From Caenorhabditis elegans (taxonomy: Eukaryota > Nematoda > Chromadorea > Rhabditida > Rhabditidae), in contig NC_003280.10 in NCBI RefSeq assembly GCF_000002985.6, positions 13,512,501-13,576,500 on the forward strand: a stretch of DNA of 64,000 bases, in the 5' to 3' direction. Position 1 is the stretch's first letter. Each line of letters opens with the position of its first letter. Positions 47,401 through 58,700 of the stretch are shown one piece after another. The notes below the pieces were generated by a model, which saw only the letters and a list, made by a program, of their open reading frames with translations, made no database searches and was not told the DNA's origin. Both the position numbers and the translations under genes were made by a program.

Positions 47401-50400
47401 TGTGTAATAACAAAAATAAATGGGTTTTTGCCGTTTTTCAAGATATTCCCGGAGAAAGAGCCAGAAGAACTGTGTTATTACACATTCGTGAAATTTTCTG
47501 AAATTTCACGAATGTGTAATAACAAAAAAAAACGATTTCAAGAAATTTGGTTTTTCGATTTAAAAAAAAACGGCAAATCTATAGTTTTTAGAAACAAAAA
47601 CCGAAAAAATCGGATTTTTCAGCTTTTTTCAAAACTTTTTTTCAGTTTTCTAACAAAAATCGGGATTTTTTTTCAATTTTTCGATTATTTTCTGAGAATT
47701 TTCTGGGTTTTCAATGAAAAAATCGAAAAACATTTCAGTTTTTTCCAAATTTTTCGATTTTTCCGCTCGAAATTGGAAGTTTTCTTGGTTTTTTCTTCAA
47801 TTTCTGAGATTTTTCTCTACAAAAAAAACACCAAAAAATCCGATTTTCATGGAAAAAACCCCCAAATTTTCCTGCTATTTTAGGCCAAAAACCCGTACAT
47901 TTCCACCAGCGGCTTCATCCCCAACCGGATTCGACACCACCATCCGATGAGTTCCACTCGAAAACGCATGTTTCAGGCCGAGAACAGGCCGGCCCGGAAA
48001 TCGATCATCAATGAGGTGAAGCGTCCGATCAGTCATCACACAATAGGCGTTCGCCGTGCCTTGAAGCCTAGAAACATGCCGAATTTGTGCAGAAACCGGC
48101 GGAACAGCCTGCAAATACATCGCCTCTTCACGGCCTCGGCTCTCAAAAAGTGGGCTTCTCCAGAGCTCCGCGCAGGCTCTCGAGGAGGCCGCCGCCGCCG
48201 GGCTTCTCATATCGACGATTTCCACGTGAAAGTGTCCAGCCACCGCTATGAGCTTCGGATGATCACAAAATGCCGCCAACTGGTAGATCTCTTGCTCATT
48301 TGCTCGGAGCTTCATTGGCTTGGAGCTGAAGCCGCCCCCGCCCCCGCAAATCCATACACGACCTCCAAAATCCACAACGGCTAGGGTTTGCTCGAGGAGC
48401 TCCGATTCCGTGAAGCTTTTCACCGCGAAATTGAAGATCGGAATGTGTTTTTCGTAGATCACGGGATCCTCCTCGGAGGAGGCTTCTTCTTCACGAAAAT
48501 TCATCAATTGCAGAAGCGTCGGGCTCCGTAGAAAAAGCCCAGTGTGCAATGGGGAGCTCCACGAGGAGGTGCGGAGCTCGAGAAGTGGCTCCTTGGCTTT
48601 TGGAGCAGCTGTGTCGTTTTTCAGTGGTGGGAGCATTTTTAGCTTTTTCTCATATATCGGCTGTAGCGAGGAGGAGGCGGTGATGGGCAGTCCGAGTGGA
48701 GAAATCTGGAAATTTTTGGGATTTTTAGGCTTTTTTAGGCTTTTTTCAGGCTAAAATTAGGTACTTTTTAGCGAATTTTTGATTGAAAAATTTCAAAAAA
48801 TTTCCGGCGGTTGTCGTGACAAGTTTCATGATTTTTCAGAAAATTCGGAGCTTCGAAATTCCCGATTAGGCTCCGCCCACTTATTGGCTCTTTCAAGGGC
48901 GTTTTTTTTTCTTTGGGATTTCTTATGGGGAAAAATTGAAAAATTTGGTAATTTTTAGTGAATTTCTGATTAAAAATGTTCAATTTTTCGGAAAATTTGA
49001 TTTTTGCGATTTTTTTTAAAGAAAAAAATTTAAGAGCCAAGAAATGGGCGGAGCCTATAATTATATTTATTATAGGCTCCGCCCATTTATAACATTTTTT
49101 CTTCAAAATTCAGATTTTCAAGGCATTAACTTTTAAAACGATTTCTGGTGAATTTTTCAATTTTCACTGGAAAAATTAGAGCTTTTAGGCTCCGCCCATT
49201 TATTGGCAAAATCTGATTTTTTAAATAATTTTTTTAAAGGGAAAAATTGAAAATTTTGGTAATTTTTTAGAGAATTTCTGATTAAAAACGGGGTAAATTT
49301 TTCTGAAATTTAAAAATTCGGAGCTTCGAAATTTCCGATTAGGCCCCGCCCATTTATTGGCTCTTTCAACGACTTTTTTCTTTTAAATTTAGGTGAAAAT
49401 AACAGTTTTGAAACACTTTTTCAGTGATTTCTGTGGAATTTTAATTAAAAATTTCCAATTTTTTTTCGGGAACATGGCGATTTTTTCGTTTTAATCATTT
49501 TTTTTTTCATAATAAAATCCAAATTTTAGGCTCCGCCCACTTATTGGCTTTTTCAAGGGCGTTTTTTTTTTTCAAAATTCAGGTTTTCAAAAAATAAAAT
49601 AAAAATATTTTGCGATTTCTGGTGAATTTTTCAAGATAAAAATTGAAAAATGTCCTACAATTTGAAATTTCTTAGCTTAAATCGAGCATTTTCAAGCTCC
49701 GCCCACTTATTGGCTTTCAACTTTTTTAAAAGATTTTTTGTGTGTTCTGGTGTATTTTTCCAGAAAATATTGATAATTTTTCTAAGAAAAAACTCAAAAA
49801 AAGTATGCTTTTGTTATTACACGTTCGTGGAAACTTTCAGAACAAAAACTTTCCTAAAATTTTCTTATTACACATCCGTTCTCCACAATAAAAGTACCAC
49901 GAATGTGTAACAACAAAAAATGGGGGGTTTTTCGATTTTTCAAGCTATTTCCGGCAAATAAACCAGTAAACATTTTCTTATTACACATTCGTTGAAATTT
50001 TAGGGACAAAATTTTCCACGATTGTGTAATAGCAAAAAAGATTTCTATTGTTTAAGCTTGAATTTTCCAATTTTGAATGAAATTTTGTGAAAATTCCAAA
50101 TTTTCGGCAATTTCTCAATTTTTTCGCGAATTTTCCACTCCAAAATCCCGTACTTCAACAGAAAAGCACTCCAACATCTTCCTTTTTGACCGTTCATTAA
50201 CTGTCCAAATCTTCAAAATCCCTCCTCCATTTTCGCCGCCCGAATTTTCAAAAAATCGCGTGGCGAGCAAATTTCGATTGTAGAGCTCATAATCGTTGGT
50301 GGTTCGATACGAAAAATGGCCGGGCAGGCGGCTGAAATCGTCGGGCTGAAATTGAAAATTTTTGTGGTGGGATTATGTAATAAAAATTAAAAAAAAAAAA

Positions 50401-53400
50401 ACTCACACTTCTCAGCCTCGGCGGAATTAGCGGCTCAATGAGCCCACACTGGAGTGGCGGAATTTTTCGTCTGAAATTTAGGGAATTCGTTGGAAAATTC
50501 GAGTTTTTTATAAGCTATTTCTATCTATTTCTGGAGAAAATCGTTAGAATTGTGTTATTACACGTTCGTAAACTTTTTTTAATTCAAAATTCCGCGAATG
50601 TGTAATAACAAAAAAAAGTGTTGTTTTTTTTTGACAATTTCTAAGCTGTTTCTGGAAAAAGCTATTTAAATTTTGTTATTACACATTCGTGGAAATTGAA
50701 AAATTTTCCCCTTTAAAAAATTCGACGAATGTGTAATTACAAAAAAGTGGGGGGGTTTTTTTTAAATTTTTAAAGCTATTTCTGGAGAAATAAACAGTAA
50801 AAATTTTTTATTACACATTCGTGGAAAAATTCAATGGAATTTTCGAGAAGTTGGAGTGCTTTCGTGGAAAATTCGAGTTTTTTCGAGCTATTATTCTCGA
50901 AATTATACGAAATTGGAAATTTAATTTTTCCACGAATGTGTAATAACAACAAAAAAAGTGTTTGTTTTTTGAAAATTTCCAAAATTTCCATTCAAAAAAT
51001 GGTTTAAAATCGTTATAAATTGAATGAAAATGTGAATTCTTGTTTTTTTTCGCTATTACACATTCGTGGATTTTTTTTTTGAAGAAAATTTCCACGAATG
51101 TATAATAACACAATTTTGAGATGGAAATTTCCGTGGAAATAGCTTGAAAATTTATAACTGGGGTTTTCGATTTTTCAAGCTATTTCCGGCAAATAAACCA
51201 GTAAACATTTTCTTATTACACATTCGTTGAAATTTTAGGGACAAAATTTTCCACGATTGTGTAATAGCAAAAAGTGGGTTTTTTTTCAATGTTATAGCCA
51301 TTTCTGAATTGAAAAAACCCAGTACAAATTTTCTTATTACACATTCGTGGAAAAATTCTCCTTGAATATTTCCATGAATGTGTAATAACAATAAAAAACA
51401 ATTTTTCGCCATTTTTCTGATGAATTTTTCTGCAGAATTCACACAAGTTTCTATGCAATTTTTTCAAAATTTTGACAGTTTTCTAGTTATTTCGAGAAAT
51501 TTCAAAAAAAAAATAGTAGAAATTTCCAATTTTCTAGTTTTTCTTTATTTTTCAGCAGATTTTTCTGTAGTTTTAAAATTTTTAAATCAATTTCCTCTTG
51601 AAAATCCTATTTTTCCGAATTTTAGAATATTTTTTGCCGAAAAACTTTAAAATTTGTGCAAATGCACACAATTTTCCAATTTTTTGGTATAAATTTTTAA
51701 TTTTCAAAAATTTAGATAATTTTTCCGTTTTACTTCGTACAAAAAGTACTGTTTTCACGTTTTTTTTTGCCCAAAAATTCAATTTTTCAGCATAAAATAG
51801 GCCCAAAATTTTCATTTTTAGGTATAAAAATTGCAGATTTCTCCAATTTTTCAGTCCGATTACCTCCAAAAATTCTGCAAATTATACTGTGGAATCCATC
51901 GGGTCTTTCCATCGGGCCTAGGCGTCGTCCAGTCCTCGAGTAGGCCTCCAAAGCCTCGTTGGCCAAAAGTATGCTGTCCAAAGTCACGGGAAACGGGTTC
52001 ACAATAGAGTGCGGGGGCGGCGTGGTGGTGGGAAGACATTTTTGAACGGGAAATTATGGAAATTTGTGAAAAAAAAATGGGAAAAAAATCGGGAAAAAGG
52101 GGAAAAAAAGATTTTTAACAAGAAAAATGCGTTCAACTCCTAGAAATTTTGCGTGGGTGGGGTACCGTTTGTAAACTGAAGTCCGTAAATCCAATCGATA
52201 TACGCCTGACGGCGTTCCGGAGTCAGGAGATTGTCGAGCTCGCCGAGCAAATCCAGTGAAGAGATTGCGAATAGGAAGATTGTGTTTCTGGAAAAAATTT
52301 GAATTTTTTTTGTGAAATTTTTGAGAAATTTTGGGAGAAAATTGAGCATTTTTAGCTTGAAAAATCTCAAAATTTCAATTGTTTAAAGCTGTTTTTTGGC
52401 ATTTTTCTAGAATTTTCTCGGAAGAAAATTGCCCATTTTTAGCTTGAAAATTGTAATTTTAAATTAATTTTGTGAAAAATCCGGGAATTTCAGTTTAATT
52501 TTGAGACATTTTGGGAGAAAATTGAGCATTTTTAGCTCAAAAATCTCAAAATTTCAACTTTTCTAGTTTTTTCAACTAATTTTTTAAAATAGTTTGAAAA
52601 ATTGAAGAAAAAAAAATCGCATTTTTTGAAAATTGTTTTTTTTTTCGATTTTTCAAACTATTTCTGGAGAAAAAGCCTTCAGAACTGTGTTATTACACAT
52701 TCGTGAAAAAATTCTCCCTAATAAAAATTTCCACGAATGTGTAATAATTTTTAAGCAATTTTTCAACAAAAAAAAACCATCAGAATTGTGTTATTACACA
52801 TTCGTGGAAAAATTTCCACGAATGTGTAATAAGGTTTTTGCAATTTTTCAAGCCATTTTCTGCCAATTTTGAACGGTTATTTTCAAAATTTTGACAATTT
52901 TCTAGTTTTTTCTGGGAGTTAAAAAAAAAGATGGGAATTTCCAATTTTTTTTTTTTAAATCCCAGAGAATTGAATTTTTAGAGGTATCTTTCGACATTTT
53001 TCTAAATTTTTAGAACTAATTTCACAATTTTATTTGAAAAAAAAAAACTTTTTCTCAATTTTTTGAATTTTAATTTTTTAAAAGCTGTTCTCTTTAAACT
53101 TTTTAACAAGAAAAAATCGAAAAAAATTGGATTTTTAATTTTAAAAAATTGGAAAATCAATATTTTCTAATTTTTTTCCATTTTTCCATCAAAATTTCGC
53201 ATTTTTTTTCAAATTTTCCTAATTAAATTTTTTTTTTCTAAATTTTCCATATTCCAATCGATTTTTATATGTAAAAATTGACTTTATACGGTTTTTTTCT
53301 CAATAAAATTGAATTTAAAAAATATATATAGCTTAAAATTGGATGTTTAATTTAAAAAAACTGAAAAATCAATATTTTCTAATTTTTGAATTTTTCCATC

Positions 53401-55466
53401 AAAATTTCGCAATTTTTTTTAATTTAGGGGAAAAATTGGTGTTTTTTGGGGGAATTTTAGGGGAAAATATCGGAGTTTTTGTGAAACTTTTTTGAGAAAA
53501 CTGGGAGTCAATCGAGCATTTTTAGCTTGAAATTTGTAATTTTAAATTAATTTTGTGAAAAATATGAAAAAAAAAAAAACATTTTCGAATTTTTCAGAGT
53601 AGTTTAGGGTCATTTTCATAGAATTTTTTGAAATTTTTTAAATTAAAATCAGAGGAAATTGGTGAAAAATTTTTTTTTCCAATTTTTTAAAGATAATTTT
53701 AGAAAAAAAAATGGAATTTTTCAATTAAAATAGTGATTTCCTGAAAATTTGATAATTTTAGATTAGAAAAGTTGGAGAAAATAATTTTTTTTAGGATTTT
53801 ATTCAGTCAAAATTAAAAAAAAAACGTACAATTCTGAACTATTGTGTTTTTTTTTTGGAATAAACTTTGAATTTCTACGAAAATTGTAATTTTAAATTAA
53901 TTTTTTTTTTTTGGAATTTTCAGAGCGCTAATTTTACTATTTTATTAGCAAATTTTCCCAATTTTTGAAATTTTTTGAAAAATTTAATTTTCAACTCTAA
54001 AAAATTGAAAAATTAGTAGATTTTCTAATTTTTTAACAATAGCAGACAATTTTTTCAACAAAAAAAATTCAAATTTCAGAAATAATTATTTTTCCGCAAT
54101 TTTTCAAATTCCAAACAGTTTTTTATACGTAAAAAATGATTTTTCGTTAACGAGATTAATATTTTTTGATATTAAAAGTTGAAAAATTAGCCAAAAATTT
54201 GAAGGTTTTTACAATTTTTTGCTTAAAAATTCGACTTTTAACTATAAAGAACTGAAAAATCAATAATTCCAAATGTTTTGAATTTCCGAAATTTCAGAAA
54301 TCATTTTTTTTTCTAATGTGTGTTTAAATTTCAATCGGTTTTTTTTCTCAAGAAAATTGAATTTTTTGCCACAATTTCACAAATTTCCAGCCAAAATATA
54401 TCTTAAAAATTGAAATTTTAACTTAAAAAAGAATTAAAAAATTAATATTTTCTAATTTTTTGAATTTTTCCATCTGCGGGGAATTTTTTTTTAAATTTTA
54501 ATTCAAACTTTTTAAAAATTGGGCGAAAAATTGCCAGTTTTTAGCTTTGAAAAAATTGTAATTTTAAATTAATTTTGTGAAAAATCCGGAGAATCCAATT
54601 TTTAGAAGTATTTTTCGAATTTTAGGTTAATTTTTTAGTAGGTTTCAACAATTCTATAGCGCGTAAAAATTGGATTTTTAGTCTTAAAAAATTCAAAAGT
54701 TCAAAAATCAATATTTTCTGATTTTTTGAACTTTTTTATAGATTTTGTGAATTTTCCGAAATAGCTTTTTTTCTAAATTTTCTATATTCCAATCGATTTT
54801 TTAAAAGCTGTTTTCTTAAACTTTTTAACAAGAAAAAATCGAAAAAAATTGGATTTTTAATTTTAAAAAAACTGAAAAATCAATATTTTCTAATTTTTGA
54901 ATTTTTCCATCAAAATTTCGCAAATTTTTTATAGATTTTGTGAATTTTCCGAAATAGTTTTTTTGTTATTACACGTTTTTTTTTAATTTTCCATATTCCA
55001 ATCGATTTTTATATGTAAAAATTGACTTTATACGGTTTTTTTCTCAATAAAATTGAATTTTTTAAAAACAATTTCACAAATTTTCAGCCAAAAAATAGCT
55101 TAAAATTGGATTTTTAATTTAAAAAAAAAATGAAAAATCAATATTTTCTAATTTTTGAATTTTTCCATAAAAATTTCGCAATTTTTTCAAATTTCTGGAA
55201 TTTTAACTGGAATTTTATCAATTTTCTTCAATTTTTTTCTAATCTCCTCACCGACTAGTCTCCAACGTATTATACGGCTGTGGGAATACGTTCAAGTGTC
55301 GAATCAAAAAACCAATGTGCTTCTTAAATTCAAAAGTCTGTGTCTGATCTCCTGATTCGGCGGCTGAAAATACGGAAATTCAACGGGGGCCAAAAGCTTA
55401 AAAATCCAAAAAAAAACCTTTTCGTGCAAATTCTAGCAATTGATCTTCCGTGCTGATATCGCACAT
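35435..55466 (-). CDS. PGGT1B: Protein geranylgeranyltransferase type I, beta subunit
   Basis: Exons 55466-55418, 55363-55252, 52287-52166, 40899-40722, 38075-37585 and 35565-35435 give 360 codons in frame (human 377). They reproduce the family pattern: IGFLIRHLNVFPQPYNTLETSR, LDLLGELDNLLTPERRQAYI, CGFRGSH, ESHGGSTFCAIASLAL and HGRAHKPDDSCYAFWIGATL. The zinc ligands Asp267 and Cys269 (DSC) and His321 (LHTYF) are all present. With an alpha subunit the enzyme adds C20 geranylgeranyl to CaaL proteins such as Rho, Rac and G-gamma. The start follows AATTTTCAG by 5 nt and lies 250 nt after the mrpl-37 stop. Intron 3 (52165-40900, 11.3 kb) contains an entire other gene on the same strand. Introns 4 and 5 carry a large fold-back and a hairpin array. 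Confidence 0.93.
35695..37385. repeat. Hairpin array, ACACATTCGTGGAAA family, PGGT1B intron 5
   Basis: Ten hairpins of ~58 nt: TTATTACACATTCGTGGAAA, a short A/T loop, then the complement ending CGAATGTGTAATAAC. From 36229 to 37013 they repeat every 119-125 bp (36229, 36349, 36470, 36590, 36713, 36838, 36957). The linkers contain 'ttcaagctatttccggagaa' and 'agccatcagaatt'. Arms stay complementary while linkers and loops vary. Confidence 0.93.
38520..39855. mobile_element. 1.3-kb long inverted repeat in PGGT1B intron 4
   Basis: The arms 38520-39180 and 39240-39855 pair for most of their length. Landmarks are 'tgtggtcacaatgaccgaat' (38900) with its partner near 39500 and 'tttggagtttt' near 39672 with its partner near 38698. 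The right arm lacks ~20 nt ('ctttaaagttgggctacgctc', 38845). The left side also carries a second partial copy of the end motif (38466-38517). No transposase is seen. Confidence 0.85.
42752..52039 (-). CDS. Probable TAF1C-like Pol I initiation factor subunit, nested in PGGT1B intron 3
   Basis: Exons 52039-51864, 50470-50407, 50345-50154, 48705-47899, 45501-45047 and 42986-42752 give 642 codons with matching phases. The start is MSSHHHAAPALYCEPVSRDF. The centre has propeller-like strands and the segment DRTLHLIDDRFPGRPVLGLK, which resembles the human TAF1C (TAFI110) stretch with DERLPG...LKWKH. TAF1C belongs to SL1, the factor that brings RNA polymerase I to rDNA promoters. The assignment rests mainly on that segment and on size, so the product could be another WD-like nuclear protein. 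The whole gene lies between exons 3 and 4 of PGGT1B on the same strand. No promoter was identified. The nearest acceptor-like site upstream is AAATTTCTAG at 52149-52140, 100 nt before the ATG. Introns 1, 3 and 4 carry the ACACATTCGTGG hairpins. Confidence 0.8.
42987..45046. repeat. Intron 5 of the TAF1C-like gene with a ~280-bp direct duplication
   Basis: Segments at about 43275-43550 and 44398-44665 are nearly identical, sharing 'taataaaacctaatatttca' and 'cataccttttccgggttttgg'. The rest is AT-rich with many 'ttttcagaaaaaatcgattt' phrases. Several TTTTCAG strings here could act as decoy acceptors. No gene is seen. Confidence 0.75.
45700..46120. repeat. Hairpin repeats, ACACATTCGTGGAAA family
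   Basis: Three full hairpins and one half in intron 4 of the TAF1C-like gene, at about 45706-45764, 45838-45870 (right half only), 45932-45992 and 46055-46116. 'caagctatttccgg' linkers lie between them. Confidence 0.9.
46242..46846. mobile_element. 605-bp near-perfect fold-back, TAAAGGAGGACTAA ends
   Basis: The ends TAAAGGAGGACTAA (46242) and TTAGTCCTCCTTTA (46846) bound arms of ~290 nt that pair almost completely around a ~20-nt loop at 46534-46555 ('aaccaatttcgatgattttt'). The outer TA may be a target-site duplication. It splits the hairpin array of this intron, so it inserted after that array formed. No coding capacity. Confidence 0.9.
46870..47525. repeat. Hairpin array, ACACATTCGTGGAAA family
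   Basis: Six hairpins at about 46879, 46990, 47110, 47240, 47355 and 47474, spaced 111-130 bp, with the same 'aagctatttccggagaaa' linkers as the other blocks. Confidence 0.92.
48870..49720. repeat. 'ggctccgcccacttattggc' dispersed repeats
   Basis: Five direct copies (48870, 49189, 49333, 49528 and 49695) and one facing pair forming an 18-bp-stem hairpin (49042-49059 with 49071-49088). They lie in intron 3 of the TAF1C-like gene and alternate with AT-rich spacers of ~150-200 bp. Confidence 0.85.
49805..51395. repeat. Hairpin repeats, ACACATTCGTGGAAA family, around exons 2-3 of the TAF1C-like gene
   Basis: Copies at about 49810-49912 (one interrupted), 49977-50033, 50553-50610, 50678-50742, 50808-50950 (arms separated by ~100 nt of unrelated sequence), 51053-51113, 51212-51270 and 51332-51392. 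The copies at 49977 and 51212, with flanks of ~100 nt, are almost identical. That points to a recent copying event. Confidence 0.9.
52139..52166 (-). promoter_or_regulatory. PGGT1B exon-3 donor next to an acceptor-like site
   Basis: On the minus strand PGGT1B exon 3 ends at 52166 before GTACCCC. An acceptor-like AAATTTCTAG ends at 52140, 26 nt further on and 100 nt upstream of the nested gene's ATG. If used for trans-splicing, this site would give the nested gene's mRNA. Direct read-through in the PGGT1B frame stops at the TAG of that same site. Confidence 0.4.
52288..55251. repeat. PGGT1B intron 2: hairpins and degenerate direct repeats
   Basis: Two ACACATTCGTGG hairpins lie at 52690-52748 and 52791-52835. 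From about 52900 to 55160 a phrase 'tcaatattttctaatttttg' with 'cgattttta' spacers recurs many times, with a clear ~150-bp near-identity between copies at about 53225-53410, 54840-54930 and 54990-55180. No coding segment. Confidence 0.78.
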
Positions 55467-55716
55467 TTAGGCTGAAAATTTTGGGCATTTTTCGGGGGGA
55501 AAAGCTGGGAAAAACTGGAAAATTAGGTAGAAAATTGGCTAAAAACCAATAATTTCGAGGAAAAAATCACAAAAAATCATTAAAAAATCAATACAATTTC
55601 AAAAAAAAATCCGAGAAAAAAACAACCAAAAAAACAATGAAAAACAGTAGCTACCTATTAAAAAATTGAAAAAAAAATCAAAATTTCTTTGAAAAAAAAA
55701 GGATTTAGAGCCCGTG
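55467..55716. promoter_or_regulatory. Intercistronic spacer between mrpl-37 and PGGT1B
   Basis: Only 250 nt separate the mrpl-37 stop from the PGGT1B ATG. The minus strand has AAAATTTTCAG five nt before the ATG. This is the pattern of a C. elegans operon with SL2-type trans-splicing to the second gene. No AATAAA is obvious on the minus strand. Confidence 0.55.
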
Positions 55717-58700
55717 TCAATGAGCATGTGGTGCTCCAAATCCGAGCATCAAGGCGACAAATTTGTGAAAAACGGTCATATCGAGCTTCTCCACAGTGTC
55801 CATTTGCTCATAGTAGGGCGTTGGCTTGTAGAGACGGAGACCTGCAAGAGAAAATTGGTGTTTTTGGGAAAAAATTGGGGTTTTTAGGGGAATTTTAGGG
55901 TAAAAATTGGGGTTTTTAGAGGGAATTTTGGGGAGAAAAATGGATTTTTAGGGGAATTTTAGGGGAAAATATCGGGGTTTTTTAGAGGAAATTCAGGGTA
56001 AAAATTGGGTTTTTTATAGGGAATTTTAGGTAAAAAATTGGTGTTTTTTGGGGGAATTTTATGTGAAAAATGGGTATTTTCAGGGGAATTTTAAAGTAAA
56101 AATTGTATTTTTTATAGGGAATTTTAGGGGAAAAATTGGTGTTTTTTAGGGGAATTTTAGGGTAAAAATTGAGTTTTTTGGAGATTTTTAGGGGAATTTT
56201 AAGGTAAAAATTTGGGGGTTTACAGGGGGGAATTTTGAGGGAATTTTATGTGAAAAATGGGTATTTTCAGGGGAAATTGAGCGAAAAATTGGATTTTTTA
56301 TGGGAATTTTAGGGTAAAAATTGGGGTTTTTAGAGGGAATTTTGGGGAAAAAAATGGGTTTTTTAGGGGAATTTTAGGGTAAAAATTAGGGTTTTTTGGG
56401 GGAATTTTAAGGTAAAAAATTGGGTTTTTTAAAAGGAATATTTTAAGGGAAAAACTGGATTTTTAGAGGGATTTTTAAGGAAAAAATTGGATTTTTTGGG
56501 GGAATTTTAGGGTAAAAATTGGGGTTTTTAGAGGGAATTTTGGGGAGAAAAATTAATTTTTTAGGGGAATTTTAGGGGAAAATATCGGGGTTTTTTAGAG
56601 GAAATTCAGGGTAAAAATTGAATTTTTTGGAACATTTTTTGGTCATTTTTCTGATCCGGAGAAAAATATGAAGAAATTCAGAGCTTTTTTTTTCAATTTT
56701 AAATTTAAACTTTAAAAATTGAAAAAAATTTTAGTTATTACACATTCGTGGAATTTTTTGGGAGAAAATTTCCACGGATGTGTAATAACAAAAAATTGGA
56801 TTTTATGGGATTTTTTCCCTTTTTGTTTTTTTTTGTAAAAACCAACCCTTCTCGATCCACACAATATTCTTTTCGTCATTATTTCCAGCTTCTGATGTTG
56901 GTTTCAGTGTGTTAAGCTGCATGGCAACCAAATCAAGACGTCCGTTCACCAATTGTACTCCACGGACAAGCTAAAAATTAGGAAATTTTTGGGAAAAACC
57001 CAGTAATTTTTTGAGAAATTTTAAAATTCAAGTTTTGTCAGAAATGTGTGGGTTTTTATTAAATTAAAATAAAATTTAATTTTAATAAAAACATTTTTTA
57101 ATAAATCTGAAATTTTCGTGTTTTTTTTTTCAATTTTTTTTTTCGTAAAAATTGAAAAATTGAAAAACACCGGAAAATCTGAAATTTCCGGGGTTTCTGA
57201 GTCTTTTATTCTATTTTTTTACAGCAAAACAAACAAAAAAAATCCGTATTTTTTTCCGGATTTTTTTTTTCGTAAAAAACTGAAATTTTCAAAATTTTCG
57301 TTTTTTTTCCCCGAATTTTGTAGGGAAAAAACAACGGAAAAATTGATGAGCAATTCTGTTTTTTTTTTCGGAAAACACACCGAAAAATCTAAAATTTTTG
57401 TGTTTTCCGGTTTTTTTTTTCGGAAAATTTACGGAAAAACGCTGAAAATTAGAAATTTTCTTGTTTTTTCTGGTTTTATTTCGATTTTTTGATGAAAAAC
57501 TCGGAAACATCGTGAAAATTAAAAAATTTCAGAGTTTTCCGGGTTTTTATCTGTTTTTAGTTTCGAAAAAATTCAGGAGAAAATTCGAAACATTTTCGCT
57601 TTCAATTTTTAATTTTTTTCGATTTTTCTGAAATTTTCTCAACAAAAAAAACACCTTTTTCAGCTCAAAATGTACATTTTTTCACACAATTTTCTCCGAA
57701 ATTCCACCGGTTTCTTTAGGTTTTTTTCAATTTTTTTATGCGGAAAAAATTGAAAAATCTGGAATCTTTTAGGTTTTTTCATATTTTCTCAGATTTTTTT
57801 GTTGAAAAATGAAAAAAAAATGAATTTTTGTCGAATTTTGTTGAAAAAACAACGGAAAAATCGAATTTTGTTTTTCAAATTTCACATTTTGAAGCCAAAA
57901 ATCAAAAATTTCTCGATTTTCAGCTCAAATTTTTTCAAATTTTTGCAAATTTTCAGACATTTTTCGCCATTTTTCTCCGTCTAATTTCCACTCCCCATAC
58001 CAATGGTTGGAAAATTTAGGAAAAAATTAATAAAAATTCTTTTTTCCAATTTTTTTTCGATTTTTGTTCGTAAAATCTCGGAAAAACTGAAATTTTCGTG
58101 TTTTTTTTTCAATTTTTGTAGGGAAAAAACAACGGAAAAATTGGAAAATTCAGTTTTTTTCCGGAAAACACCGAAAAATCTGAAATTTTCGGGTTTTTTT
58201 TTCTATTTTTTTACAGCAAAACATCGGAAAAACTGAAATTTTCGTGGTTTTCGGGTTTTCTTGCCGAAAAAAAAAACTCGCAAAAATAGAAAAAATGCAG
58301 ATTTTTTTCCGGAAAACACCGAAAAATCTGAAATTTTCCTTATTTTTCGATTTTTTTCGTAAAAAAAACACTGAAAAATTGAAGAATTCAATTTTTTTTT
58401 TGGAAAAACCGAAAAAATCTGAAATTTCCGGGATTATTTTCTATTTTTTTTTTTTGGAAAACCCACGGAAAAAATGAAAAATTCGGAATTTTCGTGTTTT
58501 TCCGGATTTTTAACTTTTTTTCTTTTGTAAAATCAACGGAAAAAACTGAAAAATTTTAAATTTCCGGGGGGTTTTTTTTTCGGAAAAAGCTCAGAATATG
58601 GGAAAATGTTCGCGTTTCAATTTTAATTTTTCAATTTTTCCCAGAAAAAAACAGATGAAAATCGAAAAATTTCTCGATTTAGCTCAAATTTAATCAAATT

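Noticed and set aside
47350..47883. 177-codon plus-strand frame
   Set aside because: Built from the hairpin array and AT-rich intron; Phe/Lys-rich with no start context or homology.
52140..52165. PGGT1B exon 3 running on to GTPPTQNF and a stop
   Set aside because: The GTACCCC donor restores the conserved CGFRGSH segment in frame with exon 4, matching the family.
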